64,000 bases of DNA. Origin: Adhaeribacter radiodurans (GTDB lineage Bacteria > Bacteroidota > Bacteroidia > Cytophagales > Hymenobacteraceae). The translations under genes and the position numbers were made by a program. How positions within the stretch are numbered: position 1 is the stretch's first letter; each line of letters opens with the position of its first letter. The stretch spans positions 4,650,001 through 4,714,000 of the forward strand of contig NZ_CP055153.1 of the NCBI RefSeq assembly GCF_014075995.1. Reading direction: 5' to 3'. The notes below the pieces were generated by a model. The model did no database searches, was not told where the DNA came from, and saw only the letters and a program-made list of their open reading frames with translations. This document shows, piece by piece, positions 42,335-52,133 of this stretch.

Positions 42335-43095
42335 TACATTCCTTTAAAAACAAATTTTTTATTAAACCATAATAAAATGGCGGGTGGCACCATAATGAGC
42401 AAGGAAGCCAAAGCGGCATAAAAAATATTGGCTTCGTTCACGTATTTAAATACCAATATGGTAAGGGTTTTAATTTTACCTAAACCAATAAATTGGGTCA
42501 GACCATATTCAAACCAGGAAATCAGGAAAGTCTGGAAAAAGCACATGAGCAGCAGCGGTTTGGCCAATGGCAGCAGGATATGCCGTAAAGTATAGCCCGC
42601 TGAAGCGCCTAAGGTAAGAGATTGTTGTTCGAGTTGCAGCACCTGGTTGTTCCAGAAGCTTTGGAACAAAATAACTGCGTACGGAAAAGCCAGCATGAGC
42701 TGCCCTAATAATACGCCAATGACTTTGCCGCTCAAGTTAGTGAATAGAAAGAAGCGTTGTACCAGTATGGCCAGCACCACAGGCGCCAACACAAATGGCC
42801 AGTAAGCCAATAGCAACCAACGGTTTTTATGTTTGGCCCACGCAATTTCTTTACTAACCACAAAGCCCATGAGGGTTGATAGTAAGGCAACTCCCACACC
42901 CAATACCAGCGAGAGCAACAACCCAACCTGGAGTTCTCCTTGCCTAACCAGTAGTTGCTGCCAGTTATCCAGGGTAAAACGTTGCGGCAAAATATCCGGG
43001 TAAAACCATTTTTGACCCAGCGATAAGATTCCGAAGAACACGTAAGGCAGCAGGACAGCTGAAAGGAGAGTTGACAGCAATATTTTTCTAAACAT
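42334..43095 (-). CDS. ABC transporter permease, C-terminal half of a YnjC-type pair
   Basis: 253 residues with about six transmembrane helices. The EAA loop that docks on the ATPase reads LEQQSLTLGASAGYTLRHILLPLAKPLLL. In E. coli, YnjC is one ~510-residue protein with two permease halves; here the halves are separate genes overlapping by 8 bp. It overlaps the ATPase start by one base. An inner-membrane channel for an unknown substrate. Confidence 0.9.
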   Translation of the reverse strand: MFRKILLSTLLSAVLLPYVFFGILSLGQKWFYPDILPQRFTLDNWQQLLVRQGELQVGLLLSLVLGVGVALLSTLMGFVVSKEIAWAKHKNRWLLLAYWPFVLAPVVLAILVQRFFLFTNLSGKVIGVLLGQLMLAFPYAVILFQSFWNNQVLQLEQQSLTLGASAGYTLRHILLPLAKPLLLMCFFQTFLISWFEYGLTQFIGLGKIKTLTILVFKYVNEANIFYAALASLLIMVPPAILLWFNKKFVFKGM

Positions 43096-43966
43096 GGCGG
43101 CTCACATTTTTAAAAAATAGTAAAAGCAAGAGCAGCACCAAGCCAGTAAAAGCTACACTAATGGCATACCCCTGCGGAATATCGAGCAGGTTAAAACGCT
43201 GAAATTTTTGTACGGCCAACACGGCTACCATTTGGTGCTGCTGACTGCCGATGAGCAAGGGTATTTCGTAAGAGCCCAGAATAAAAATAAAATAAAGCAT
43301 TAGGTTTGGGGCGGCGGTTTTTAAAAGGATGGGGAACGCCACATGCCGGAGAAAGTAAAATTTTTCTGCTCCCAGGTTTTCGGAAACCGCTTTTAGTAAA
43401 TGGAGTTCCTGCTCCTGGTAAATAGCATGAAATAACAGCGTTAAAAAAGGCACTTCCATGCATACATGCGCCAGAATAATTCCAAAACCCCAGGAGTCAT
43501 GAACCAGGCTAGGGAAATTCTGTAAGTCTATTAACCATCCTGCTTGATAAACTATCCGGGACAGCAATCCGGATTTAGTAAGTAGTTCAAAGATTAAGAA
43601 ACCCATGATCATGGCCGGAATGGTTAAGGGCAGGAACAATAAATAGCTGAGTGCGCCCCGATGCAGACTTTTTTTAAAATATAAAGCTAAAAACAAGGCC
43701 AAAACAGTTGCCAAACTACTAGCTACCAATGCAATGTAAATACTGTAAGCCAAAGAATCCAACAAAGCACTGCTGCTCAATACCTGGTGCCAATGTTCAA
43801 GGGTAAAACCAGTAGACAGCACACCGGTTAAGCCGAAGCTATTGGCTAAGCCATAAACTAAACCTCCAGCAACGGGTAGCACGGCCAGCAACAAAAACAA
43901 GAAGCGCCAATACAAACCAGTGGTTTTCTTAGTTCTGCTCAATAACCTTAGTTCTGAAATCATCAT
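43088..43966 (-). CDS. ABC transporter permease, N-terminal half of a YnjC-type pair
   Basis: 292 residues, about six transmembrane helices. The EAA loop is LLKAVSENLGAEKFYFLRHVAFPILLKTAAPNL. The start at 43966 (MMISELRLLSRTKKTTG) overlaps the binding-protein gene by 38 bp, a long overlap; a TTG eight codons in (43942) is an alternative start with a shorter overlap. It should pair with the downstream permease as a heterodimer, where E. coli has a fused single chain. Confidence 0.9.
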   Translation of the reverse strand: MMISELRLLSRTKKTTGLYWRFLFLLLAVLPVAGGLVYGLANSFGLTGVLSTGFTLEHWHQVLSSSALLDSLAYSIYIALVASSLATVLALFLALYFKKSLHRGALSYLLFLPLTIPAMIMGFLIFELLTKSGLLSRIVYQAGWLIDLQNFPSLVHDSWGFGIILAHVCMEVPFLTLLFHAIYQEQELHLLKAVSENLGAEKFYFLRHVAFPILLKTAAPNLMLYFIFILGSYEIPLLIGSQQHQMVAVLAVQKFQRFNLLDIPQGYAISVAFTGLVLLLLLLFFKNVSRHV

Positions 43967-45155
43967 ACAAACGGATCATGTATTCGGGAGCCAATTCTTC
44001 GAAAGCCCGGTGTTGTATTTTGGAACGATCCGGGGCTTGCCGGCGGGCGGAGATATTTTTAAATTTTTGTTGCCATTCATCGGGTAGTTTGGAGAATGCG
44101 AGGATAGTACCATCGCCCCAAACGGCTGGACTGGCCTTCTGGTACTGCGCCTCCGGCGACTGCAGAAAGTTAATCACCACGAGCGCACCAGGTACATTAG
44201 CCGCTTTTTTCATAATACCCAGATAGTGGGAGTTTTGAATAGTGCCCGGCTCGGGAACGTAGGCCCGGGATTCCGGCGGAAAAACACCTTGTAAAATTTT
44301 GTTGTCTACCTCAGCATCATTATTACTAAAAGTAAAATTTACTTCTCCGTTGGCGTAAAGCTGGTGCAGTTGCGCGAGCGTAGCAGGAAAAGTCTGCCCT
44401 TGTTTCCAGAAATACGGTTTGAGGCGGTTCAGCTTTTGCCATAGCTGTTGGCTGTACTTAGTATACTTGGCGGCACTAAATGATCCGGCTAGTTCTTCTT
44501 TACCGGCTAAGGCTATCATCCAGGATTTTAATAACGTCATGCCGGTAAACTCATTGGGAATAGTAAAGGTGCCGGGATTATTTTGAATGTAAGTTTCCAA
44601 AGCGTTAAACGAAGCGGGCGGCTGCGTTACTTTACCGGAATGGTAAATAAAAGCTAGTTGTACATTTCCCCAAGGCGCTTCCATGCCCTTAACAGGCTGT
44701 TGAAAATCGCGGGCAATAAATGAACTTTGCCAGTTCACCAATTGGTTGTTGGGTAACCGTTCGGTAAACGGACCATAAAGTGCATCCAGCTGACGCAGTT
44801 GGTAAAAGGTTTCGCCATTAATCCAGATCACGTCGATCTCACTCGTTTTTTTTCCGGTTTCTTTTTCGGCTAAGGCAAAACCCACAATGTCTTTTCCTTG
44901 GCCAGAAGAAATGTCGAGCGTGATGTTGTACAGAGCCCGTAATTTTGGCTTAACATAATCCTCCATGTACTTATTAATGAGCGGATCCCCTTGCCACATC
45001 ATCATTTGTACGGTAGTACCCTTAGCAGCTTGCTCTAGGTTGGGCCAACTTTCCTCCGCAATATTCAATTGTTTTTGCTGCCTGTTTTCGCTGTTGCAAC
45101 TGCTCAAAAATAAGGAAAGAAATAAGGCAGTAGTAGTAAAGTATTTAAATTTCAT
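43929..45155 (-). CDS. YnjB-like ABC transporter substrate-binding lipoprotein
   Basis: 408 residues from the ATG at 45155; a TTG three codons earlier is also in frame. The lipobox is LFLSLFLSSC (Cys20). QAAKGTTVQMMMWQGDPLINKYMEDYVKPKL and SEIDVIWINGETFYQLRQLDALYGPFTERLPN are close to conserved blocks of the E. coli YnjB family (for example WINGENF and GPF..xLPN). It should deliver a ligand from the periplasm to the two permeases. YnjB ligands are not established, to my knowledge. Lipid anchoring and the TonB receptor gene just upstream suggest a continuous import route. Confidence 0.9.
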   Translation of the reverse strand: MKFKYFTTTALFLSLFLSSCNSENRQQKQLNIAEESWPNLEQAAKGTTVQMMMWQGDPLINKYMEDYVKPKLRALYNITLDISSGQGKDIVGFALAEKETGKKTSEIDVIWINGETFYQLRQLDALYGPFTERLPNNQLVNWQSSFIARDFQQPVKGMEAPWGNVQLAFIYHSGKVTQPPASFNALETYIQNNPGTFTIPNEFTGMTLLKSWMIALAGKEELAGSFSAAKYTKYSQQLWQKLNRLKPYFWKQGQTFPATLAQLHQLYANGEVNFTFSNNDAEVDNKILQGVFPPESRAYVPEPGTIQNSHYLGIMKKAANVPGALVVINFLQSPEAQYQKASPAVWGDGTILAFSKLPDEWQQKFKNISARRQAPDRSKIQHRAFEELAPEYMIRLYDDFRTKVIEQN

Positions 45156-45212
45156 GCGCTTCAAGTAAGGTATTCGTTACCTTTCCCTCCAAAAGAGAAA
45201 AATAACCGAATA

Positions 45213-48200
45213 TTAAAAAATGTACCGGAGACCAAATTGTACCTGGCGGGGAGGAGCCGCATTCCGGCGCACCAGCAAACCACTGCTCGCAGGTCCTACC
45301 TGAATCTGGTTGCTTTGCGTGGCATTATTGCTGTAGCCGCTCAGGTTTTCGGCGTTGAACAAATTAAACACATCCGCCCGAATTTCCAGTCCGTTTTTGC
45401 CAGTGGTACCAAAAGGCACAAAATATTGCACGCTGGCATCGAAAGTGTTGGACCATGGCAACCGATCAGAATTGCGTTCTTCGCCTGGGTAACGATCGGA
45501 GTTACCAACGTAGGCATCCCCAAAGGCGGAGCCATCCCCGTTTAAATCATTTGTAAATGTTGGGTTGCCGGCAGCATTCATAAGAGAATTGCCCCGGCTA
45601 TCTACCACTCTGTACTGGGTAGCATCCGGAATACGATTAATAGGCTGGCCACTTTGCAGTAAGGCCGCCAAGGTTAGTGTTAAGTTGGAAATTGGATAGT
45701 AATTATAAATAGCATTAATCACATGGCGCCGGTCGTTAATGCTCGGTCCCCATTCCGCCTGAAAGTTGTTGGCATCCATGGCCCGGAAATTAATATCCTC
45801 GGTATTGTTTTCCAGGAATGACAAAGTGTAGATTAAACGGTAGGAGAACTTATCATCTGCTTTATCTTTCTGCAAGTTAAAACTGGCGGCGTAGTAGTTG
45901 CTTTTACCTTCTGATTCCGTCATTACCAAACTGCGCGCCACACCTTCTACCCGGTTGCCATTAATTAATGCATAGTTACCGTAGATCGGAAGAGCCCGGG
46001 TAGAATCGGCCCAGGCACTGCTGCGGGCAATACCGTTTTGCTGGCTGCGGTTGTAGTCCCAGGCTGCCGGGGCGTTCAAATTAACAGTCCGGAACAGGCT
46101 ACGTCCCTGATTATATACCAGATCCACGTAAAAGAGCTTATTAGGTGCTACCTGCAATTGGTAACCTAAGGAAAATTGCCGTGTAAAGGGGTTATCATAA
46201 CCATTCGGATTTAAGATTCGCCGTTCGTTGCTGAACAGATTACGTTGATCGGAAAAATTTTCAGCCGGTGGACCTTGCAGGTAAGCAAAAGGTAAACCGG
46301 CATTATTGCTTTGCCCTACCGTAAGATTACCGTTAAAGGTAACCCGGTCTACGTCCGTATCGGCGGGTAACAGTCCTTGCGCTACATAGTAGGCAATCTG
46401 TTGTTTAAAATCAGGTGAATTGTTGTTTTGTTGCAAGGCATCACTGTAGATAGTGTACAGGATTTTATCGTAGAATAAGCCAAAACCACCCCGAATGGTG
46501 CTGTTGGGCGTAAGTTGGTAATTAAAACTCAAGCGGGGAGCCAGGTTATTAAAGTCCCCTTTGGCGTTACCGCCCCGGGAAAGATTATCATAGTCGTAGC
46601 GAAGGCCCAGGTTCAGATTCAGCCGCTCGGTTGCCTGCACCTGGTCTTCCAGGTAAGCACTAAAGATATTCTGCCGTTTACCGAAAGAAGCGGGGCGTAA
46701 TTCAACGGAGTAGTTGGTTACCAAAGCATCCGCGGGTATATCCGTCACGCTTAATGCAGAGCCCCGGTTCGCCGTCCGCAAATTATCTAATTGGGGTTGG
46801 GTGAGTTGCACCCGGTAGCTGCCGTTTGGATTACCCCCGCCATAAAGCGCTTGATCCGTGCTCAATATTTCGGCTCCGGCTTTAAAACTATGGCTGCCCA
46901 CAGACCAGGATGCTTTCTGCTGAGCTTGTAATGTATGCTGGATACTCTCAAAAGCATAACCCGGATGCCCCAGCACGGCCACTGTTTCGCCGGTTGGTCC
47001 GGTTATGGTTACATCTGGACTGGTAGGATTATCTGGTGCGGCATAATCCCAACGAAAACGGGCGTACTGCACATTCGTAGTTAAAGTAAGATTGCCGGAG
47101 GTATACACATTCGTGCTGGCTAAATTCAGCGTATTACGCACCTGGTCGCTCGCCGAAGATGGAAAATTCAACCCACCTGTTAAACCACCGGCCTGGCGAC
47201 CAATGCCCACAATACCCGTATTTACGCGGAACGTGGAGTGAAAACGGTCGTTCCAGTAATGATCTAATTTACCGGAAACATAATTGAAGTAATTTTTACC
47301 CCGGATGGTTTCATTCACACCTAAAGCCGGGCTGCTCAAAATATTATCTTTTAAATCGGTGGTGTGCTCATAATTGAGGTAATAAAAAGTTTTTCCTTTT
47401 ACAATAGCGCCACCTACACCAAAGCCCCCCTGATACCGCTGAAAACCATCTTTCACTTGATTTCCCGAAAGGTCGCGCTGCGCGTATGGCGAGGAAGCAT
47501 CCAGAAAGCCAGGCCGGGTTAGGAAAAAGGCCTCGCCTTGTAGTTCGTTGCTGCCCGATTTAGATGTTACGTTGATGATGCCATTGCCCGTATTTCCAAA
47601 TTCCGCTGAGTAGTTGTTGGTAAGCACCGATACGTTTTGAACGAACCCAATTGGAACACTAAAGCGGGAGCCACCCAAAAATTGCTCGTTATTATCCAGC
47701 CCGTCAATCAAATAATTATTAAAAAGGGGATTAGCCCCGTTAATACTCACATTGGGCGCTTCCGGGAAAAAACCCGTGGCTTGCGTAACATTGGGCAACC
47801 GAAATAGCATCCGGGAAAGATCCCGGCCTTCTACCGGCAACTCGCGAATTTCGGCAATGCGCATTTCCGAAGATACCTCGGCATTGTACCGGTTAATGCG
47901 GGTAGTATTATCCGGATACACCGTAACACCCGCTAAAACCCGTTCTTGCTTTAATGGGAGTACTAGGGTTACGGTGCGGTTAAAGTTAGAGCGCAGACTT
48001 ACTGGTTCGGAAGAAACAGCACTATACGTCTCGTTTTCGGTAAAAAGTATAATATAGGTACCGGCGGTGCTGAGGCCCGAGAAGGTAACAGAGCCTTTGC
48101 TGTTGGTGCTTTTGGTTGCGCTGAAGCTAATAGCCTCGCTGGTTATGGTTAAGGATACCCCCGGTACGGGTTCCAGTTTAGGATTTAGGACAGTAACTTC

Positions 48201-48269
48201 AATAGCGCCCTGCGCCCAAGCAGCGGCCATGGGTATAAAATACCCGAACAAGAGTAAAAGTTTTCTCAC
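45213..48269 (-). CDS. TonB-dependent receptor, Oar-like
   Basis: 1018 residues from a GTG start at 48269, which gives a clean signal peptide (MRKLLLLFGYFIPMAAAWAQG); the frame extends 32 codons upstream without a good start. A carboxypeptidase-regulatory domain (about 22-110, GVSLTITSEAISFSATKSTNSKGSVTFSGL) precedes the plug (IRELPVEGRDLSRMLFRLPNVTQ ... FNNYLIDGLDNNEQFLGG) and an Oar-type barrel ending PPRQVQFGLRYIF. It is predicted to import a bulky ligand through the outer membrane with TonB energy. Its gene lies between a DUF2064 gene 43 bp upstream and the YnjB-like gene 57 bp downstream, so it is probably the outer-membrane gate of this importer. Confidence 0.92.
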   Translation of the reverse strand: MRKLLLLFGYFIPMAAAWAQGAIEVTVLNPKLEPVPGVSLTITSEAISFSATKSTNSKGSVTFSGLSTAGTYIILFTENETYSAVSSEPVSLRSNFNRTVTLVLPLKQERVLAGVTVYPDNTTRINRYNAEVSSEMRIAEIRELPVEGRDLSRMLFRLPNVTQATGFFPEAPNVSINGANPLFNNYLIDGLDNNEQFLGGSRFSVPIGFVQNVSVLTNNYSAEFGNTGNGIINVTSKSGSNELQGEAFFLTRPGFLDASSPYAQRDLSGNQVKDGFQRYQGGFGVGGAIVKGKTFYYLNYEHTTDLKDNILSSPALGVNETIRGKNYFNYVSGKLDHYWNDRFHSTFRVNTGIVGIGRQAGGLTGGLNFPSSASDQVRNTLNLASTNVYTSGNLTLTTNVQYARFRWDYAAPDNPTSPDVTITGPTGETVAVLGHPGYAFESIQHTLQAQQKASWSVGSHSFKAGAEILSTDQALYGGGNPNGSYRVQLTQPQLDNLRTANRGSALSVTDIPADALVTNYSVELRPASFGKRQNIFSAYLEDQVQATERLNLNLGLRYDYDNLSRGGNAKGDFNNLAPRLSFNYQLTPNSTIRGGFGLFYDKILYTIYSDALQQNNNSPDFKQQIAYYVAQGLLPADTDVDRVTFNGNLTVGQSNNAGLPFAYLQGPPAENFSDQRNLFSNERRILNPNGYDNPFTRQFSLGYQLQVAPNKLFYVDLVYNQGRSLFRTVNLNAPAAWDYNRSQQNGIARSSAWADSTRALPIYGNYALINGNRVEGVARSLVMTESEGKSNYYAASFNLQKDKADDKFSYRLIYTLSFLENNTEDINFRAMDANNFQAEWGPSINDRRHVINAIYNYYPISNLTLTLAALLQSGQPINRIPDATQYRVVDSRGNSLMNAAGNPTFTNDLNGDGSAFGDAYVGNSDRYPGEERNSDRLPWSNTFDASVQYFVPFGTTGKNGLEIRADVFNLFNAENLSGYSNNATQSNQIQVGPASSGLLVRRNAAPPRQVQFGLRYIF

Positions 48270-48312
48270 GTTGATAGAATAAATTAGTTGAACAAAGGAA
48301 TAAAGCCAGAAG

Positions 48313-49002
48313 CTACATTCCCCTGGGTGGCGCCCGTAAGCCTGGGGTTGATATTCGGGCGGCAACTAACAACGGAGTAAAACTTACAGCAGTTGCTTTG
48401 CATAATTGAAGCAACGACCGCAAAATTATTAAAAAACGACTTGTGGTACAGGTGTTACTAATAGCAAGAATTGCAGCGGTATTGTCGGCATCGGCCAGGA
48501 TGGGCTCTAGTATTGTTACCCGGAATAAGGTGGTTTGCCGGCATAACTCTTGAAATACCTGAGCGGTTTGCCAAGGTATGGTAGTAAAATTAAGTTTAAA
48601 TTGGGTTGGCTGCCGCAGACCAATGAGGTAGACTCCGCCATCCGCCGCCTCACCAAAAACAAAATCCTGGTGCTGCAATTTAGCGGCCGCTAGGCGTAGA
48701 AGTCCGGGTGTTAGGCCGGGCGAATCGTTGCCTAAACAAATAACTTGCTCGTAACCAGCATTAACTACTTGCTGAATAGCATGCTGCAGACGTTCGCCAA
48801 AGGTTTCTCCTTTTTGTTTGGTTGAATCTATAACGATTAAGGGGAGCCCGGCCTGCTGTACGAGAAGCTTTGTTCGATTAATAAGCTGGCGGATGATGGC
48901 TTTGTTTCGGCGGGTACTAGGGGTAAATTTTTTTGCCCGTGCTTCTTCGGTAGAAGTGCGGGTAAAAAGCAAAACAGCCGTATGCGCCCTGGCAGCTTTC
49001 AA
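48313..49002 (-). CDS. DUF2064/TIGR04282-like glycosyltransferase-fold protein
   Basis: 229 residues from a TTG at 49002; no in-frame ATG or GTG precedes it before a stop. AVLLFTRTSTEEARAKKFTPS, KGETFGERLQHAIQQVVNAGYEQVICLGNDSPGLTPGLL and VFGEAADGGVYLIGLRQP are the hallmark blocks of DUF2064, a GT-A nucleotidyl/glycosyltransferase-like fold. Family relatives are associated with arsenosugar and other small-molecule pathways, but the reaction is unproven. The last ~45 residues after ADADNTAAILAIS look unlike the family and rather basic. It is the first gene of the seven-gene cluster. Confidence 0.82.
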   Translation of the reverse strand: MKAARAHTAVLLFTRTSTEEARAKKFTPSTRRNKAIIRQLINRTKLLVQQAGLPLIVIDSTKQKGETFGERLQHAIQQVVNAGYEQVICLGNDSPGLTPGLLRLAAAKLQHQDFVFGEAADGGVYLIGLRQPTQFKLNFTTIPWQTAQVFQELCRQTTLFRVTILEPILADADNTAAILAISNTCTTSRFLIILRSLLQLCKATAVSFTPLLVAARISTPGLRAPPRGM

Positions 49003-49558
49003 TAGATGTTTTTTAATTTTTTATTATATACCCCAAGTTTAACGTTTTGTTTGCAATTAATAATAAACAGAGCGTTTTAGTTAAATCGTAAAAATCATTA
49101 AGGATTCATTTAAATAGATTTAAAAGGTTTCATCTCGAATAACAATAAAAAAGAAATGGCGAAAAACCGGATAGCATTAAGTCTTTCTTGCTTTACCGGT
49201 ATCTTTAAAAGGCAGCTCAAGAAAGAGTTGCTTTTAAATTAAAAGCTGGGTATGGATATAATTAACATTCGACAAATTAGGTAAACTTCTTCCTGGATAA
49301 TCATTTTTTAAGTTTTCCGATTCTGCTTATTGGTTTAATTACCTGATTTTTAGATTAGATATAAACTTTATCGCTCTCCTGTTTTCGCTCCAATTAGCTT
49401 CACAATTATAATTATTTAATCACCTAAGAAGATACTAAATGAAAGGGCAACTCAAAATACCTGTAAAGTTTTTTAACTTGCCTTCAAAAAGAAGGGGGCA
49501 AATACGAAAAGCCCAATAACTAATTTATTAGTACCTGTTATTTGGGTTATATTAAAGT
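49003..49558. other. Divergent intergenic region, only a weak hairpin seen
   Basis: About 555 bp between the divergent DUF2064 and AgcS-type genes; both promoters must lie here. An imperfect inverted repeat (AAGTCTTTCTTG near 49180 with CAAGAAAGAGTT near 49218) could form a loose hairpin. No gene or clear operator was found. Confidence 0.4.
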
Positions 49559-51007
49559 ATGGAAAAATTAATTACTGACATTAATAATATTGTTTGGAGT
49601 AACGCTTTAATTCTACTTTGTCTGGGTACCGGCATTTATTTCTCCGTTATCACCCGGTTTTTGCAGGTGCGTTATTTACGCGACATGATTCGTTTGCTTT
49701 TCAATAATCAATCCTCGCAGAAGGGCGTTAGTTCTTTTCAAGCATTTTCCATTGCCATTGCTGGCCGGGTGGGTACTGGTAATATTGCCGGCGTAGCTAC
49801 CGCTATTGCCATGGGTGGACCGGGAGCTATTTTTTGGATGTGGGTTATTGCTTTTTTAGGGAGTGCCTCCGCTTTTATAGAAGCAACCCTGGGCCAGATC
49901 TATAAAGAGGTTAAAGACGGCCAATACCGGGGGGGACCGGCTTTTTATATCGAAAAAGGTTTGGGGATGAAGTGGTACGCGGTGGTTTTTGCTTTGGCCA
50001 CCATCGTAAGCATGGTTTTCTTGTTACCTGGGGTGCAAAGCAACAGCATTGCTCTGGGAATAAGAAATGCTTTTGAGGTTCCTCCGGCTATTACAGGCGG
50101 GGCAATAACGCTGGTTCTTGCCCTGATTATTTTTGGCGGCGTAAAAAGAATTGGGAAAGTAGCCGAATGGATTGTTCCGTTTATGGCGGGCGCTTATATC
50201 TTAATGGCTATTATTATCATCGGGATGAACATCACCCAAATACCTGCCGTTTTAATTTTGATTATACGCTCGGCTTTTGATCTGGAACCGGCTTTTGCCG
50301 GAGTATTTGGCATGGCCATCTCGTGGGGAGTAAAAAGGGGTATTTATTCAAATGAAGCTGGCCAGGGAACGGCTCCGCACGCGGCGGCAGCCGCCGAAGT
50401 AAGTCACCCGGTAGAACAAGGGCTGGTTCAGGCTTTTTCGGTGTACGTCGATACGTTGTTTGTCTGTACGGCTACAGCTTTTATGATCTTGTTTACTGGG
50501 CAATATAACGTGCTTAATCCGGCCGGTGGTTTCCTGGTAGAGCAGGTTCCTGGTATACCCATTGGGTCGGAATATACCCAGCAAGCCGTTAATACCCACT
50601 TTCCAGCTTTGGGGGGCGGGTTTGTGGCTATAGCTTTGTTATTGTTTGCTTTTACTACCATTATGGCCTATTACTATATTGCCGAAACAAACTTAAGTTA
50701 CTTAATGGCGAAAGGCACTCCTAAAGTACTACTGGGGTTATTGCGGGCATTTATTCTGGGGGCTACCTTTTTTGGTTCGATCAAAACCGCTGAATCGGCT
50801 TGGGCTTTAGGTGATATTGGAGTAGGCGTTATGGCCTGGCTAAACATCATTGCCATTCTTTTGTTGCAGAAACCAGCATTACGGGCACTCAAAGATTACC
50901 AAACCCAGAAAAATGCTGGTTTAAATCCGGAGTTTGATTCCCGGCAATTAAAAATTAAAAATGCCGAAGCGTGGAAAAAGCCAGAGCAACAGCCCGTAGC
51001 GAGGTAG
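49559..51007 (+). CDS. AgcS-type sodium:alanine/glycine symporter
   Basis: 482 residues with about ten transmembrane helices. FSIAIAGRVGTGNIAGVATAIAMGGPGAIFWMWVIAFLGSASAFIEATLGQIYK is the diagnostic conserved block of the alanine/glycine:cation symporter family, and ISWGVKRGIYSNEAGQGTAPHAAAAAEVSHPVEQGL is the second. It takes up alanine, glycine or a similar small amino acid with sodium (or H+). It stands alone, with its own upstream region. Confidence 0.95.
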   Translation: MEKLITDINNIVWSNALILLCLGTGIYFSVITRFLQVRYLRDMIRLLFNNQSSQKGVSSFQAFSIAIAGRVGTGNIAGVATAIAMGGPGAIFWMWVIAFLGSASAFIEATLGQIYKEVKDGQYRGGPAFYIEKGLGMKWYAVVFALATIVSMVFLLPGVQSNSIALGIRNAFEVPPAITGGAITLVLALIIFGGVKRIGKVAEWIVPFMAGAYILMAIIIIGMNITQIPAVLILIIRSAFDLEPAFAGVFGMAISWGVKRGIYSNEAGQGTAPHAAAAAEVSHPVEQGLVQAFSVYVDTLFVCTATAFMILFTGQYNVLNPAGGFLVEQVPGIPIGSEYTQQAVNTHFPALGGGFVAIALLLFAFTTIMAYYYIAETNLSYLMAKGTPKVLLGLLRAFILGATFFGSIKTAESAWALGDIGVGVMAWLNIIAILLLQKPALRALKDYQTQKNAGLNPEFDSRQLKIKNAEAWKKPEQQPVAR

Positions 51008-51485
51008 CCGTTATAATCAAATTATAACTTCAAAATCCTGTTCTAAGTTAAATTATTCTCTTCTAGAGTTAGTACTATTTCGGGGAAGCTTACACTTATG
51101 GAGTCGGTAAATTTGCGGAATGGTAAAGTATATCTTCCGGTTTAATATTTCTGGCAACCGTGATTTAGGCCCAATAAATGGCTCCAATTCTTTGTTATTT
51201 CAGCCTTTTACTTCCATAATTTGCTTGATGGCATCAATGGGATCCAGAAGTTCAATGGGATAATGGATTTTCTTTCGTCAAGTTTATGAGTTCAAAAACG
51301 GTAAAATAATTCGGCAACGGAATTACTATTGTTTGGATCCGTTAATTACCGCCTGTTAAAAAACTGCTAGTGGTAAATACCCTGAAATTTACGGCTTTAA
51401 TATAATAAAATTGTTTACTCAAAATTGGAAACCAGCCATTCGGATATTACTTTAAAGCTTACATTAAAAAGCAGAAATTAATTAA
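51008..51485. other. Intergenic region, nothing recognised
   Basis: About 480 bp after the symporter. There is no open frame with family resemblance, no strong hairpin and no repeat shared with the rest of the window that I could see. Confidence 0.4.
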
Positions 51486-51923
51486 ATGGCTCTATACAAA
51501 TACTCGCAAGCTGATTGGAAATTTCCTACCCTCTCTTTTGTCGTTTGCTTTCTTACGTACCAGCTTTTGCTAAAACTTGTAGGTTTTGGCGTGGCCCTGT
51601 TTCTAAGCCTGGCTATAGAAGTTATTATCCTGGTATTTTTTACAAAGTACTTTAAATCGGTGGCTGAGTTCCATGACTCTTATTTATTGGTAAAGAAAGG
51701 ATTTTCGAATAAAACAGAGAAAATTCCATACTCCGAATTTCAGAAAATATCCTATTCTAATGCTACCCGGTTTTTAAAACTAAACCTCTATACAAACGGC
51801 AACAAGTTAGAATTGCCTCCCCCCGCAAGGCTTGCGCAAGCGAAAGAACTTTTTGCCTGGTTACAAATTAAAAATCCGGCAATAGCGTTCGAAATTACTC
51901 AGCCGGAACCAGCCTTAGATTAG
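51486..51923 (+). CDS. Small membrane protein with PH-like C-terminal domain, unassigned
   Basis: 145 residues. Two adjacent hydrophobic segments (about 13-30 and 33-55, FPTLSFVVCFLTYQLLLKL and VGFGVALFLSLAIEVIILVFF) are followed by ~85 residues with alternating beta-like strands: DSYLLVKKGFSNKTEKIPYSEFQKISYSNATRFLKLNLYTNGNKLELPPP. That pattern resembles bacterial pleckstrin-homology-like domains behind a two-helix anchor, but I do not recognise a named family. It converges on the Nudix regulator gene. Confidence 0.65.
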   Translation: MALYKYSQADWKFPTLSFVVCFLTYQLLLKLVGFGVALFLSLAIEVIILVFFTKYFKSVAEFHDSYLLVKKGFSNKTEKIPYSEFQKISYSNATRFLKLNLYTNGNKLELPPPARLAQAKELFAWLQIKNPAIAFEITQPEPALD

Positions 51924-52133
51924 TTTATCTTGTAGTTAGATTCTGGCGCGTTTCTCTTCGTACTTATTTGTAAATCAACCCTAACTTTTTAATATACTAG
52001 AACTTACACAAAAAATTTCAGTAAGCACATTGCTAATGCCCAAAGTAAGCAAATAATTTACGCCTGAACATGGACAATGGCTGGTGCCGCCGTTTGTATC
52101 TTCACAAAAAGCCCCTCATAACAATTAAAAAAT

